Source: Cymbomonas tetramitiformis
Lineage: Eukaryota > Chlorophyta > Pyramimonadophyceae > Pyramimonadales > Pyramimonadaceae
Direction: 5' to 3'
Assembly: GCA_001247695.2 (NCBI GenBank)
Contig: LGRX02015524.1
Location: 1-64,000, forward strand
DNA: 64,000 bases
The notes below the pieces were generated by a model. It was given only the letters and a program-made list of their open reading frames with translations, searched no databases and was not told where the DNA came from. A program made the position numbers and the translations under genes. This document shows, piece after piece, positions 47,201-57,182 of this stretch (position 1 is its first letter; every line of letters begins with the position of its first letter).

Positions 47201-50200
47201 ATGATCTTATGCCTCATGCCAACCTCTTCTGAATATGATCTTGTGGCCATGCCGCTCTGTTCTGAATATGATCGTGTGGTTCATGCCGCTCTGTTCTGAA
47301 TATGATCTTGTGGCCCATGCCACCCTGTTCTGAACTTAATGCTATGGTCCCTGTTCTGAGATGATGCTTTGGAGACACTCACTCAGGCAACGGCTCGGGG
47401 ACTGTGACCAACAGAAAAAGGGGACACTGGAGAGTCAGCATACACCTCACTTGACTTTGCATGTCCTCTACCTTAATGTTCATTATCGCACATTCGACTT
47501 GGTCATGGGACATTAGGAGAGTACATTACGAGCATTGCATATGCAACGAGTGTTTCAAGTTTTGGGCACAGAGAGGAAGGGGTGGGCGGAGACGTACAGC
47601 ACGATGCACACAATATGCCAATATGACCACGAACAAACTCACCAACCCACAAAGTAGGACAATGCTGCTTGTAAGGATGTCCTCCTTGGAAGCACACTTG
47701 TGACATGAGGTGCGCACTGCATCCGCCGTGAAGCCATGATGGCAGGCCACTGGGTTGGTCCCTCCACACAGTACTCCTTTTCCAAAGCCATGATCCGTGG
47801 CACACAGCTCAAGGTGCTTGACTTCACTCGCCCCCGAGCCGCCTCGACGACCCCTTCCTTCCATTGTGGTGCATGCCGCTGCCACCTGGTGCCACAGTGA
47901 TTAAAAGGGTGCCGTCAAATATCTGACTATCGAATGCATCACTATTCCCCATCCTTCAATAAGGAGTGGGTTGTGAGAATGAGTGGATGTTGGATCAGGC
48001 CATCGATTCCTATAAGCGGACTTTCGGAGTGCAAGCACATCCACCCTACAGAGCACAGCGCAAAAAACAGATGTGCAGTTCAATTAAAGTAAATAGAAGG
48101 ATTTCTGTCATATCAAGAACATGAGGCTGAGGATCACGGATGATGCATGAGGAGACAGGCCGTCGTTGCACAGCCATCTCACTCAACTAATCGTCTCTTT
48201 CAAATACATTTCTACATTTCTTCGGCTTCGAACTTCAGACACACAAAGAAGATGCAGAGGGGACATGAATAGCCAAAGGGGGTCCGCACTTCACATTGAT
48301 AGACCCGCTCCTGGAAGCAACCAGCATCCTCACACTCTGCTGCGCTTGGTGCCAGCCAGTAACCGTTTTCGACGTGCCATTGGTTTCCCCCAGCACACTC
48401 TAAGCCCTCAACACACGTGATGCACTCCTCGACTGCAGCACTGAGGCCCAAGGTTCCCGTGCCGCACGTGATGCACTGACCGCCATTGCCGATCCTCTCC
48501 CTGGTCGGCAGGCACGCAAGTGCACTCTTGTGCTATTGTGAAGCTCCCCAGCCTTAAGCTGCGCAGAAACGTCGACGTCACAGATGGATCCCGGGGGCAT
48601 ATTTGAGAACGTCACATTGAATTCCGCTTGGCCTTCTGTGACGAACGACTGGGAGAGACCGCGCATTGGGCACTCCTCTGCTAGCAGGCGCACGGTTGCC
48701 GCGTTCTCCGACAGCACCACCTGCACGCGCAGCAGCTCGGAACTGAGGCAGAAGGAATGCCATGGGTTGGTTTGGTAAAAGTTGATGGTGACACTGCAGA
48801 ATAATCGAGATTTGGGCTTCGTAACAGTCTGCTAGCTTCCTGTAACACGCACAAAGCTCAACACTGTCGTGATGGAGAGCTTTCGTCCAGATGATTCAGC
48901 TGTCACTGCAAAAGAAAATCTCTTTTTAGGTTTCAATTGATCCATTCTGTGAATAGCCTTCTGGGAGAGGCATTTCTATTGCCTTTAGCCAATTCCCATT
49001 GGATGCTAACTCAATGAATAAGATCCGACCGAAAAATGCAGATGCGTGTTGTGTAGATGCCACCGATGCGATCGAACGGTGTACAACATAGTGTGCTGCG
49101 CTTGCCGTCCATCGGAAGTTGAGCCGTTGGGTATTTTTTGCACTCGAAGACGGGAGCACAATCAGACAGGAAGGTGGTAGCATATTACTTCAGCAAATAT
49201 CGCCAAATGTGGTGGTGCGCTAACGCTGGAAGCACTTGAAATAAGGTAATTCATGATGCGCTGTCATGTCATGTCATTTCATGTTCAAAAAAAGAACAGG
49301 AAGTGGAGCTTTGCTCCTGAGGCTGAGAAACCCAAAGTCACTTCGGGGATCCCTGCAAAAATATCTTAACCAACTTTTCGTGCCAATAGCCTAGAATGTC
49401 GAAACGGCATCCGAGCACTGCCTCTCGGTCTGACACGTGTAGCAGGGCTCCTCTCGCTGATCTCACACAGTCACTCCTCTACCCCCTCCTCACCAGCCCG
49501 ATGCCACGGACACAGGGTGTCATGATCGCATCCCCCTTGGGCTGGCGTCGACTGTCATCTGGCCCCCAGACGGACGGTTGCGTGCAGTGCTCTGCAATAA
49601 CCGAAATGATCATTTTAAATAATAATTTGTACAAATAAGGTGATTCATGCTGTGATTAAGCTGCGCTGTCATGTCATGTTATGGCATGTCATGCTGGAAG
49701 CAGTTAAAATAAGGTGATTCATGATGCGCTGTGATGTGATGCGACATGATGTGATGTCATGCCATGATGGAGACAGTCGAAATAAGGTGATTCATGATGC
49801 CCTGTAATACCATGTCATGTCATGTCATGTCATGTCATGTCATTTTGGAAGCACTTGAAATAAGGTGATTCATAATGGGCTGTCATGTCATGCCATGTCA
49901 TGATGGAAGCAGTTGAAATAAGGTGATTCATGATGCGTTATCATGTCATGTCATGCCATGTCGTGTCATGTCATAATGGAAGCAGTTGAAAAAAATTGAT
50001 TCATGATGTGCTGTCGTTTCCTGAAAGACCACTGACCTGCCCGAACATGTCGACCAGAGCTGCCGAGATTGGAGACTGGAGTTGCACCCCAGCTGCTTCC
50101 TCATGTGGGTGTAAGGGCACCTCTAAGCGAACTGGAGGTGATGCCCAACCTTCGGTCTCCGGGTTCTCAGAAGAATACCTAGCTGAATTTCCAACATATG

Positions 50201-52119
50201 AGCACCCGTTGCACTGTGGCATCGCGGACACATTTCCAAAGGGATCGGACATCTCCCAGAACGCTGCGGCACCGCCAGACCCAGCATGATTGCCCTCGTA
50301 GTGCAGCAGAGAGAGAGTAATTAAGGAGGATGCAGCGGGCGCAGTAGTGGCGAGCCTGTGGCCGTGAGTGGAATTGGCAAAGCATGAGGAATTGTCGAAT
50401 CCAGACCCGCCTTGCTCCGCTATGTACATTGCCCCGCCATTTTCGGAGCAGCTATTGTTCGTCATTTTGCAGGCTTCAACACGTACTTGTCCGGCAAGGC
50501 GGAGGTACAAAGGGCCGTTGCGGGTTGCAACATTGCTCTCGAAGGAGCATCCACTGAAGGAGAAGTCCCCACTAGCGTGAACTGCTGCACCATCTACCGC
50601 CACGTTGACCTCAAACCGGGAATCGGAAATCACAACTGCGGAACCGGCGTCAGCTAATAGCCCGCCACCTTCACTGGCATTGTTGCCTTTGAAAATTGAG
50701 GTGCATATCTGGAAAATTCCGTCAAATTCCCACTGTGCCGTCACCTCCTCCCTCCTTATTCAAGCTCAATTATCACCCAATGGCAAAAATGTTTCGGCCA
50801 TGTCATGGATGACAGAAGTCATTGCAAGCGGCAGGAAAAAATGCATCATCACGGTGGTTGGCTAGGCTGGGTCATATCTCCAGGTGGTTGGCTAGGCACA
50901 GATTAAGCATATCTCAGGGTGGTTGGCTAAGAGCTGGGTCTGTATCTCCAGGGTGGTTGGCTGAAATGGAGTCTGCCTCACCACAGTGATTCTGACTAGG
51001 CTGGGTCATATCTCAGGTGGTTAGCTAGGCTTTGGGTCATCTCTGGGGTGGTTAGCTGGGCTGGAGTCATATCTCGGGAATTTGGTTTAGGCTGGCTGGG
51101 TGTGTCCTGAGGGTGGTTGGCTACTTTGGCTGGATCACCTGTCTCACGGTGGTTGGCTAGGCTGGAGTGCTATCTCAGGTGGTTGGCTAGCCTGGGAGTC
51201 GCTATCTCAGTTGGTTGGCTTTCAAACCTGGATTAACCCCTCTCCCAGGGTGGTTGGCTAGGCTGGGTCATATCTCAGGGTGGTTGGCTAAGGCTGGGTC
51301 ATATAGCAAGGTGGTTGGCGCTAAGGCTAGGTCATATCTCAAGGTGATTGGCTAAGGTTGGGTCATATCTCACGGTGGTTAGCTCAGCTGGGTCATATCT
51401 CAGGTGGTTAGCTAGGCAGGTCGCATATCTCAAGGTGATTGGCTAGGTTGGATCTATCTCACGGTGGTTTGAACCGGCACAGGGTCATATCTCAGGGTGG
51501 TTGGTTGTGGCTAGGCTGGGTCATATCTCAGGGTGGTTGGCTAGGCTGGGTCACGTATCTCAAGGTGGTTGGCTAGGTTGAGTCATATCTCACGGTGGTT
51601 GGCTAGGCTGGAGTGCATATCTCGGTTGGCTAAGAGCTGGTCATATCTCAGGTGGTTAGCCCCGGAGTTCAGATTAAATATCTCAGGTGGTTGGCTAGGC
51701 ACAGGTCATATCTTGAAGGGTGGTGCGGCTAGGTGGGTCACCATATCTCAGGGTGGTTGCTAGGCTGGGTCATATCTCAAGGTGGTTGGCTAGGCTGGGT
51801 CATATCTGAGGGTGGTTGGCTCGGCTGGGTCATATCTCAGGGTGGTTGGCTAGGCTGGGTCATATCTCTCTTGGCTGACACTCCTACCTGGCGAGGACAA
51901 TAGTTCCTGTGCGGCAAGGATTGCCACGATGTCTTTGAGAGGGACAATTAAGCTGCGCACCCTGGCTAATGCTCCACTGGACAGAACCATTGCGCTTTCG
52001 GTGTGCTCTGCAAACACGGCGTTCTCCGCAGTGACCTCCGCACAGTTCTGAACGAGCACTCCTGCTCCCTGCTCCCCGCTCCATTTCCCGGACATGGCAC
52101 AACACATTAACCTGTATCT
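35648..52119 (-). CDS. Giant beta-helix / Cys-rich / multi-pass membrane protein gene
   Basis: Separate minus-strand blocks follow, in order, the architecture of very large surface proteins known from algae and oomycetes. They are beta-helix repeats of polymorphic-membrane-protein type (51888-52119 and 50037-50708), a Cys-rich GCC2/GCC3 (ephrin-receptor-like) region with a GYW motif (48780-47700), a first membrane helix, an acidic linker, a multi-pass membrane domain (46297-45219 and 38233-35648) and a basic C-terminus. Good splice sites join the blocks. Introns contain minisatellites and one about 7-kb intron (45218-38234) that holds a DIRS element. The likely role is an extracellular sensor or adhesion receptor in the plasma membrane; this is inference from architecture. 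The 5' end is not seen. Whether the gene is still functional after the DIRS insertion cannot be told. Confidence 0.65.
39251..39610 (-). CDS. Unrecognised 119-residue ORF in the large intron
   Basis: ATG-started ORF with protein-like composition (NPPNTRRHPVQHTNSFFLER, then a Lys-rich C-terminal half). No motif recognised. It lies in the big intron of the giant gene just left of DIRS-1, and may be a fragment of another mobile element. The stretch 38400-39250 shows no other gene. Confidence 0.3.
   Translation of the reverse strand: MTLLMNLMLPWSMTSEREKEAFFLAVMLALLKNPPNTRRHPVQHTNSFFLERFHPRKGGSRTGKVVCTAKEHIMIEIKPAMSGVKDLSDLKANKLTVQDKKYTLRTKDGGSDLKWINET
40066..41057 (+). pseudogene. DIRS-1 Gag-like ORF, broken
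   Basis: Collinear with the intact Gag of DIRS-3. It has an ATG at 40066, a Gln-rich coiled coil, MPQLHDLHGNKT, and a basic GGKGKGGRGGKP tail. A deletion near 40476 shifts the frame, and a TAG at 40797-40799 replaces the Gln codon seen in DIRS-3. It would have formed the RNA-binding core of the retroelement particle. Confidence 0.75.
41170..43073 (+). pseudogene. DIRS-1 RT-RNase H, broken
   Basis: Pieces in several frames match the DIRS-2 and DIRS-3 polymerase: an N-terminal RT part (FLVPKSGRNKWRLVVDFRW), LPYMDDF or its equivalent near 41830, and an RNase H-like part from 41967 to 43073 with VHTDSSMMAW, LELEAVF, YCDNQAVV and RSEADVWAD. The NPPW-containing region follows. There are stops near 41224 and 41683, a frame change there and a deletion near 41930. 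Confidence 0.8.
43081..44276 (+). pseudogene. DIRS-1 Tudor-like tyrosine recombinase, broken
   Basis: Starts with the Tudor-like segment (LEVFWEDDDNFYPGVV), where a short deletion near 43173 shifts the frame. The recombinase domain follows, with FGRPDMGTS retaining the first catalytic Arg. The HxxR box reads HSTQK, so the second catalytic Arg is lost, and the C-terminus is truncated before the nucleophilic Tyr. Inactive. Confidence 0.8.
44496..45218. other. Intronic stretch without a gene
   Basis: Lies between DIRS-1 and the membrane exon of the giant gene. No coding or repeat structure that I can support. Confidence 0.5.
45219..46297 (-). CDS. Central membrane exons of the giant gene
   Basis: Exon 46297-46160 encodes an acidic linker then ARGMSTMLGYFQ, ending CAG|GTGTGG. 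Exon 45572-45219 starts after TGCAG, encodes VPALRQFASFAPAPN, an extracellular loop and the helix PWTILLGVGAFYVILCASLSM, and ends AAG|GTGCGC. The junction LGYFQ-VPAL falls at a known landmark of this membrane domain (NYFQV-type). A further short exon near 46490-46430 (EEIDDTFPAFSHEIEY) may precede. Open frames at 45642-45929 are probably intronic. Confidence 0.65.
46622..47350. repeat. 34-bp minisatellite, about 21 copies
   Basis: The unit is ATGATCTTGTGGYCCATGCC plus 14 more bases, period 34, with scattered substitutions and occasional indels. It lies in an intron of the giant gene. Open frames through it on the minus strand are repeat artefacts: 34 is not a multiple of three, so the encoded pattern recurs every 34 residues. 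Confidence 0.95.
47600..48780 (-). CDS. Cys-rich extracellular exons of the giant gene
   Basis: About 48780-48560 encodes a beta-rich segment (VTFSNMPPGSICDVDV). Then 48500-48290 encodes a Cys-rich part: CITCGTGTLGLS, EECITCVEGLECAGG and the diagnostic ENGYW, ending before GTGCGG. About 47885-47630 continues with CHHGF, CHKC and then the first membrane helix (SSIVLLCGLVSLFVVILAYCV). CxxC-spaced Cys and GYW typify GCC2/GCC3 repeats. A frame change near 48500 may be a short intron or a lesion. Confidence 0.6.
49240..50010. repeat. TCATG pentanucleotide and interspersed repeat
   Basis: Runs of (TCATG)n alternate with AAATAAGGTGATTCATGATG-type units spaced about 60-75 bp. Intronic in the giant gene. 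Confidence 0.85.
50037..50708 (-). CDS. Beta-helix (PMP-type) exon of the giant gene
   Basis: The exon is bounded by acceptor TTTCCAG (at 50709) and donor CAG|GTCAGT (below 50037) and is open for 224 codons. It shows repeats of the kind FKGNNASEGGGLL, FEVNVAVDGAAV, FESNVATRNGPLYL, MTNNSCSENGGAMYI and YEGNHAGSGGAA, the GG(A/G)-x-N pattern of right-handed parallel beta-helix and chlamydial PMP-type repeats. Likely extracellular. Confidence 0.75.
50855..51872. repeat. Roughly 30-bp minisatellite, about 30 copies
   Basis: Unit GGTGGTTGGCTAGGCTGGGT plus CATATCTCAG, with variable length (about 28-36). It ends a few bases before the donor of the next upstream exon (51888), so it fills one intron of the giant gene. 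Confidence 0.95.
51888..52119 (-). CDS. Upstream beta-helix exon of the giant gene
   Basis: The minus-strand frame encodes SGEQGAGVLVQNCAEVTAEN and a similar next turn (ESAMVLSSGALARV), in beta-helix style. Donor CAG|GTAGGAG at the 3' side; acceptor probably GATACAG at 52120. The gene start must lie further upstream; 52120-52790 shows no clear further exon. Confidence 0.5.
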
Positions 52120-52789
52120 TGTTGACGATGGAATTAACAATGCGTTATAAGTGCTCATTTGCAGAATTCTGATTGGTGCTGGCTCCGACATACGCAATCT
52201 CAGGTGCCTCGTATACTGCGTTTTCCAACATACATAAGAATTCAAGATATGGCCAGGGAATGCAGTATGCGTGAACCTGATGCATTCAAACGCATGCTGG
52301 AATACAACATTGGGGTGTATCATTTACAGTTATAATGCAAGGGTGACACAACGTGGCCAAACACACAGATCGAGGTTCTTTATTCAAATAGTGCCCATTT
52401 TAGAGTCAGCTACTATTCTACTTCCGAGATGGTGCATTGTTACTTCTTGACAGGAAAAGGGTCCTGGGAGGGGTTTGCTCAGGCCCTAAACCTAGTGTCT
52501 GACTGGCCCGGAATCCCCAGGCAACCCTCCCCCCCCCTGCCGTCTCCCAGGTTGCGAGCAGGCGGGCAAACGAATCCGAGCACTAGTCAGACTGGAATCT
52601 CTACTCCGATGTCTCCACTAGCGTGGCAGGAGCTAAAGCGGTTGCTGCTTCTCCATAGAGTCACCAGTTTAAGTTAGGAACCACCTAACTTAAACTATTT
52701 CATAGTTTCCAACACTCTGGCTAGCCAACGAATGTCCTCCCTAGGTGGGGCTTATATGTCTCAACAATACCCCCAAGAGACCTTTTTCA

Positions 52790-53760
52790 GCCTTAATTTC
52801 CAATTAAGCTGGAGTGCCGCAGAATTTAAGTGGTTTCAAGATCCGGAATCCGTGACTCCAGTCGTAGTCGAGCTCAATGACACATGTAGCTCTGTGGCTC
52901 TGTCCACAATGTTACAACAGTATAATTAGCCACGGACCAACACCACAGTAAAACTCTGTTTCCTTTTGCTCTCACAATCGGGAACTTCACGGGAACCTAC
53001 TGGCACTCTTTGAGGCACGCTGCAACCATAAACACTTGCTACACTTCACCTATGGAAAATAGAGTAGACTGTGGCTTAGTTACTAGTCTATACGACGGCG
53101 ATCGACGACGGCGGGCTAGATTGGCAGCTCATCAGCACATCGGCTCAGCAGCTCAAATTCACAGCAGTGATTTGAAGACTTTGAGTTTGTCAACACCTCT
53201 GATCAACAAAGACGACGAAGGACTAAGGGTCACATCAATCTGGCTTCTTCGGGAGAGGTGTTTCTTGTAGTCCCGGTGGTAATTATACCTGAGGGAGCTT
53301 TGTTTGTGGTGCGAGAATTCGTGCAAAAAAGAAGCTGCGGAGCGAAAGTGAAACTTTCTTGGGACGGCGTGCAAGGACACGGAGTGTCGGCCCAAACTCC
53401 CAATGTTAAGTTGGTAAAACGGAAAAATCTTTTGGTACCTGATGTGGCAACAGTTCACGCCAGCGTGTCCCAACAGATGTGGGGTGGCATGCTGAATCTG
53501 CAGCAGCCGGCCAGAGACTTTTTGGCCAGACGAGATGCATGGCCTACACATCACTTTCCTCGAGCTACAGGCCGTGTACGAGACAGTGCAGGCGTTCCTG
53601 TGGAAGCTCGAGGGCAAAGTCGTACTCCGGAGTCTTCTGGACTTTCACGACATCGGGCTGCAAGCTCGCTACCACCGCAGTGAGGCCAGTGTGAGGATCT
53701 GTTCGTCTGGTTTCTGAATTGACGCTATTTACAAGAGGTCGACGGTGGGGACCACAACCC
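52790..53760 (+). mobile_element. DIRS-4 remnant, internally deleted
   Basis: The left-end-like sequence near 52804 (TTAAGCTGGAGTGCCGCAGA, then AAGTGGTTTCA) aligns with the DIRS-1/2/3 left ends. A leader resembling that of DIRS-1/3 follows, then a decayed RT/RNase H stretch at 53250-53700 (CGAKVKLSW, HASVSQQMWGGMLNL, THHFPRATGRV). Gag, most of RT and the recombinase are missing. Confidence 0.65.
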
Positions 53761-54213
53761 CTACAAACTCGAGACCTTTTCAAAATGTGTGGATTTTGGT
53801 TAAATTGGAGCCTGCGGAATTTTAGAGGTTTCCGTGCCGGTAGATCGATCAGAGTTTCCTGAGCCGTTAGATCAAAATCAGCAGCTGAGTTAGATCTAAA
53901 GGCTTTACACACGACAGTATTGGTTAAATTGGAGCCTGCGGAATTTTAGAGGTTTCTGTGCCGGTAGATCGATCAGAGTTTCCTGAGCCGTTAGATCAAA
54001 ATCAGCAGCTGAGTTAGATCTAAAGGCTTTACACACGACAGTATTTAGGAGTTCCGCCCATGGGAATCCGCAGCTCTGTTCTTTTGCCTTCGCAAAATAA
54101 CTTCACAAGAAATTTTTCCTCGCGGAGAAATTCTTAGTGCGGCACACTGCAAAAAAATTTACCCCACATTTTAACGTTACTGTGGAAGTTTAAACCCTTG
54201 ACGGCTTACTACA

Positions 54214-55122
54214 ATGAGCGATCAAGAAGGTGAGCAAGGCGCGTCGGAGAACAATGCTGGCGCGGCTGGACAACCGGCTGCGAAGTCCGGGATGGAAGTC
54301 CTGTTGGAGCAACAGGGCGAAATGATGAAGCTCATGATGAAGCAGATGGAGACTCTCGCAGCGAGAGTTGAAGTCGCGGAGGAGGCGGCAGCGAAAGCCG
54401 CTTCGCAGGCTGGTGGTTCCGCTCAGAGCGGAGACGCGGAGCTGGAGGCATTAAAAAAGCTCCCGTATGTTCCACACGTTGAAGGGCATCCGTTCCTTGC
54501 GAGACCTGCAACACTGGAGACTGACATGCCGCAGATGTACGACCTGTACAACGACAAGACCTACGACGCCCTCTCCAAACGCACCAACTCGTCCATGCGT
54601 TACGAGCAGTTGGTGCTTGCCCCTGCGCTGTCGTACATGCACGATGCGATTGCGTTTTCCGAGGTGACCCTGGACTGGTGTCAAGATGAAAAGGATCCCC
54701 CAACGGTGGAGGAATTGAGTGAGCGCGTTTTCGCAGCGCACAACACGTTTAAGGGCGTTTTTTCGCTCCTGAACAACCGTTACACCATGTTGCAGCTCAG
54801 AGCGAGCATGGAGTCTGACGCAACGTCGCACGGCGGAGCTGAGGCGTTGCGGGCGAAGTTGGCCTTCATCGAGGAGAAGGTGTACGCAGGCAGCGACGGG
54901 TTGGTGAGCGACTCAGTGCTCACGAAGTGGTTGAAGGAATTCGACACCACGAAGGCGAAGGCCGTGATGAACACGCACGCCAAGGCCAGCGCCAAAGTTT
55001 CGACTTTTCGTGACCGTCCAGGAGGCAAGGGCAAAGGCGCTGGAAAAGGTGAAGGTGGCCGCGGCAGCGGCAAGGGAGGTAAAGGGTCAGGGCTTGGGCG
55101 AGGCGCCCAAGCCCAGACCTAA
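54214..55122 (+). CDS. DIRS-2 Gag-like protein
   Basis: Intact 302-residue ORF with an ATG at 54214. It has an acidic N-terminus, a Met/Glu-rich coiled coil (residues 30-70), a conserved core (MPQMYDLYNDKTYDAL, later LLNNRYTMLQLRA) shared with the DIRS-1/3 Gag, and a Gly/Lys/Arg-rich RNA-binding tail (GGKGKGAGKGEGGRGSGKGG). No zinc knuckle. Expected to package element RNA. Confidence 0.8.
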   Translation: MSDQEGEQGASENNAGAAGQPAAKSGMEVLLEQQGEMMKLMMKQMETLAARVEVAEEAAAKAASQAGGSAQSGDAELEALKKLPYVPHVEGHPFLARPATLETDMPQMYDLYNDKTYDALSKRTNSSMRYEQLVLAPALSYMHDAIAFSEVTLDWCQDEKDPPTVEELSERVFAAHNTFKGVFSLLNNRYTMLQLRASMESDATSHGGAEALRAKLAFIEEKVYAGSDGLVSDSVLTKWLKEFDTTKAKAVMNTHAKASAKVSTFRDRPGGKGKGAGKGEGGRGSGKGGKGSGLGRGAQAQT

Positions 55123-55250
55123 CTTTCCGATCACGGAAAGGTTGGACGCCTTCCGCCCCTCGGGGCGTTCAACGGAAAGAGCCCACCCTGCAGGAAAGGG
55201 TGCGGAGCAGAAGGGGGGCATGGCGCGCAGCTGGCGCGAACTCAGAGGTG

Positions 55251-57182
55251 ATGCAGTGGATCAGCAAAGGGGCAAGGATGCGATGGGTCGACAAGGCGCC
55301 TCTGCCTTTCGATCACGGAGTGTCGTTGGGCGACGCCACCCCTCCGCAGCTGGAGTGGATGGCCGCAGAGACCGAGCGGTGTCTCAGAACGGGCGCATGG
55401 GTGCGAGCGAGGAGGCGACGACACGTATCCCGAGTGTTCCTGGTGCCGAAGCCGGGGACGAACAAGTGGCGTCTAGTGATGGACTTCCGCTGGTTGAACG
55501 CTCACTGCGTGAAATCTCGCTGCAAGATGGAGACGTTGAAGAAGCTGCGTCGGCTCGCCAAGCCGAACGACTGGTGCTTCAGCTTCGACCTCCAGGACGG
55601 TTACCACGTCGTGGGGATCGACCCCGCCTTCCAGGAGTACATGCAGTTCGACGTGCGGGGGGAATTATTCCAGTGCGGCGCCCTTCCCTTCGGCTGGAAC
55701 GACTCGCCACGAATCTTCGTCAAGGTCATGAAGGTGCTCGTGGAGTGCCTTCGTTCTCCGAGATCCGCGGAGGATCGGCGGGAAGTGCGGAAGCTGCAAA
55801 GCGGAAGCAAGGTGCGACGACGTTGGGCAGTTCGCAGACGAGCTGGAGGATGCGGCCGCGAGGAGCATCAGCAGGGGGCGCGGGTGCTCCCTTACATGGA
55901 CGACTTCCTGTTGCTCCTAAGCAGCAGGATCGAGGCGCTCAGGGCGCGCGAGCTGACATCTCGGGTCTTGGTGAGACTCGGATTGTCGCGCAACGAGAAA
56001 AAGGGGCAATGGGAGCCGACGCAGCTGGTGGAGCACCTCGGGCTCGAGGTGGACCTCAAGGCGGGACAGTTCCGCGTGACACCGGCGAGGCTGCAGAAGA
56101 TTCACCTGCAGTCCAAGGCGCTTCTCAGCGAGGCGTCGCGACAGCGGAGGTGGCTCCCAGCTCGGAAGCTGGCAGCGTTCACGGGGCTCTGCCAGTCTGT
56201 GTATCTGGCAGTCCCTCCGGCGAGATTGTATCTCAGGGAGCTCCACTTCGTGCTCTCCACGAGGCGGGGATGGGGCGCGAAGGTGAAGCTCACACGGCAG
56301 GCGTGGAGCGACATCGAGTGGTGGCTCAGGCTGCCGGCTCAGAGCCGGTGGAACGGTCGCAAGATCTGGCGCAGCCCCACGAGAGCAAAGGTGCACACCG
56401 ACGCGTCTCTGTTCGCATGGGGCGGTGTGCTGAACCTCAAGCACGCGGCAAGAGGATTCTGGTCCGACAAGCTACGGCATCTACACATCACGCACCTGGA
56501 GTTGGAGGCCGTGTACAAGACGGTGCAATCCTTCCTGAGAGAGCTCACCGGCAAGGTGGTGCGCCTCTACTGCGACAACCAGGCGGTGGTGGCCATGCTC
56601 TCGCACTTCACGTCGCGCAACCCGGAGCTGATGCGGCGGATGCGGCGCCTGTGGATCCTGCTGGACTTAAACGACATCGAGCTCCAGGCGAGGTACATCA
56701 GAAGCGAGGCAAACGAGTGGGCCGACCGCTTGTCTCGGGACCGGGACCTGGACGACTGGCGGCTGAACCGCAGGTGGTTTCAGTGGGCGGAGCGGGAATG
56801 GCACCAGCACACCGTGGACCGCTTCGCCTCGGAGCTCTCCGCCCAGCTGCCGCGCTACTACGCACAGTGGCACGACCCGGGGTGCGAGGGCGTGGACTCT
56901 TTGGCCTTTTCCTGGCTAGGAGAGGTCAATTGGGTCAACCCCCCGTGGTCCCTCCTCGACGAGGTGGCGCACAAGCTGCGGGAGGAGAAGTGCGCCGCCA
57001 CGGTGGTGGCGCCCTACTGGCCGGGGCAGATGTGGTTCCAGCAGCTGGAGGCCATGGCCGACGAGGTGGTGATCTTGGCCCGGGGCAGGGACCTCTTTAC
57101 TCCCAGCCGGCTGGGAGGGTCCGAGCTGCTCGGGGCCTCAAGCTGGGACGGCATCCTGTTCCGCATCTCCGCCTCCCGGTGA
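55251..57182 (+). CDS. DIRS-2 reverse transcriptase-RNase H, intact
   Basis: One uninterrupted frame; ATG at 55251 (MQWISKGARMRW), though the frame opens from 55200. The RT has KWRLVMDFRWLN, CFSFDLQDGYHVVGI, GALPFGWNDSP and the catalytic LPYMDDF (about 55894). The RNase H has VHTDASLFAWGG (D), ITHLELEAVYK (E), LYCDNQAVVAM (D) and RSEANEWADRLSR (D). A C-terminal domain with WVNPPWSLLDEV and PYWPGQMWF corresponds to the methyltransferase-like region after RNase H in DIRS elements. It makes element cDNA by reverse transcription. The stop TGA (57180) overlaps a GTGAGC donor-like site. Confidence 0.88.
   Translation: MQWISKGARMRWVDKAPLPFDHGVSLGDATPPQLEWMAAETERCLRTGAWVRARRRRHVSRVFLVPKPGTNKWRLVMDFRWLNAHCVKSRCKMETLKKLRRLAKPNDWCFSFDLQDGYHVVGIDPAFQEYMQFDVRGELFQCGALPFGWNDSPRIFVKVMKVLVECLRSPRSAEDRREVRKLQSGSKVRRRWAVRRRAGGCGREEHQQGARVLPYMDDFLLLLSSRIEALRARELTSRVLVRLGLSRNEKKGQWEPTQLVEHLGLEVDLKAGQFRVTPARLQKIHLQSKALLSEASRQRRWLPARKLAAFTGLCQSVYLAVPPARLYLRELHFVLSTRRGWGAKVKLTRQAWSDIEWWLRLPAQSRWNGRKIWRSPTRAKVHTDASLFAWGGVLNLKHAARGFWSDKLRHLHITHLELEAVYKTVQSFLRELTGKVVRLYCDNQAVVAMLSHFTSRNPELMRRMRRLWILLDLNDIELQARYIRSEANEWADRLSRDRDLDDWRLNRRWFQWAEREWHQHTVDRFASELSAQLPRYYAQWHDPGCEGVDSLAFSWLGEVNWVNPPWSLLDEVAHKLREEKCAATVVAPYWPGQMWFQQLEAMADEVVILARGRDLFTPSRLGGSELLGASSWDGILFRISASR

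Noticed and set aside
46576..47250. 225-residue minus-strand ORF with repeated HGPQDHIQ-like units
   Set aside because: It is the translation of the 34-bp minisatellite. All frames look alike because 34 is not a multiple of three, and it lies in an intron.
46622..47350. CRISPR-like array
   Set aside because: Units are contiguous with no unique spacers, and the context is eukaryotic.
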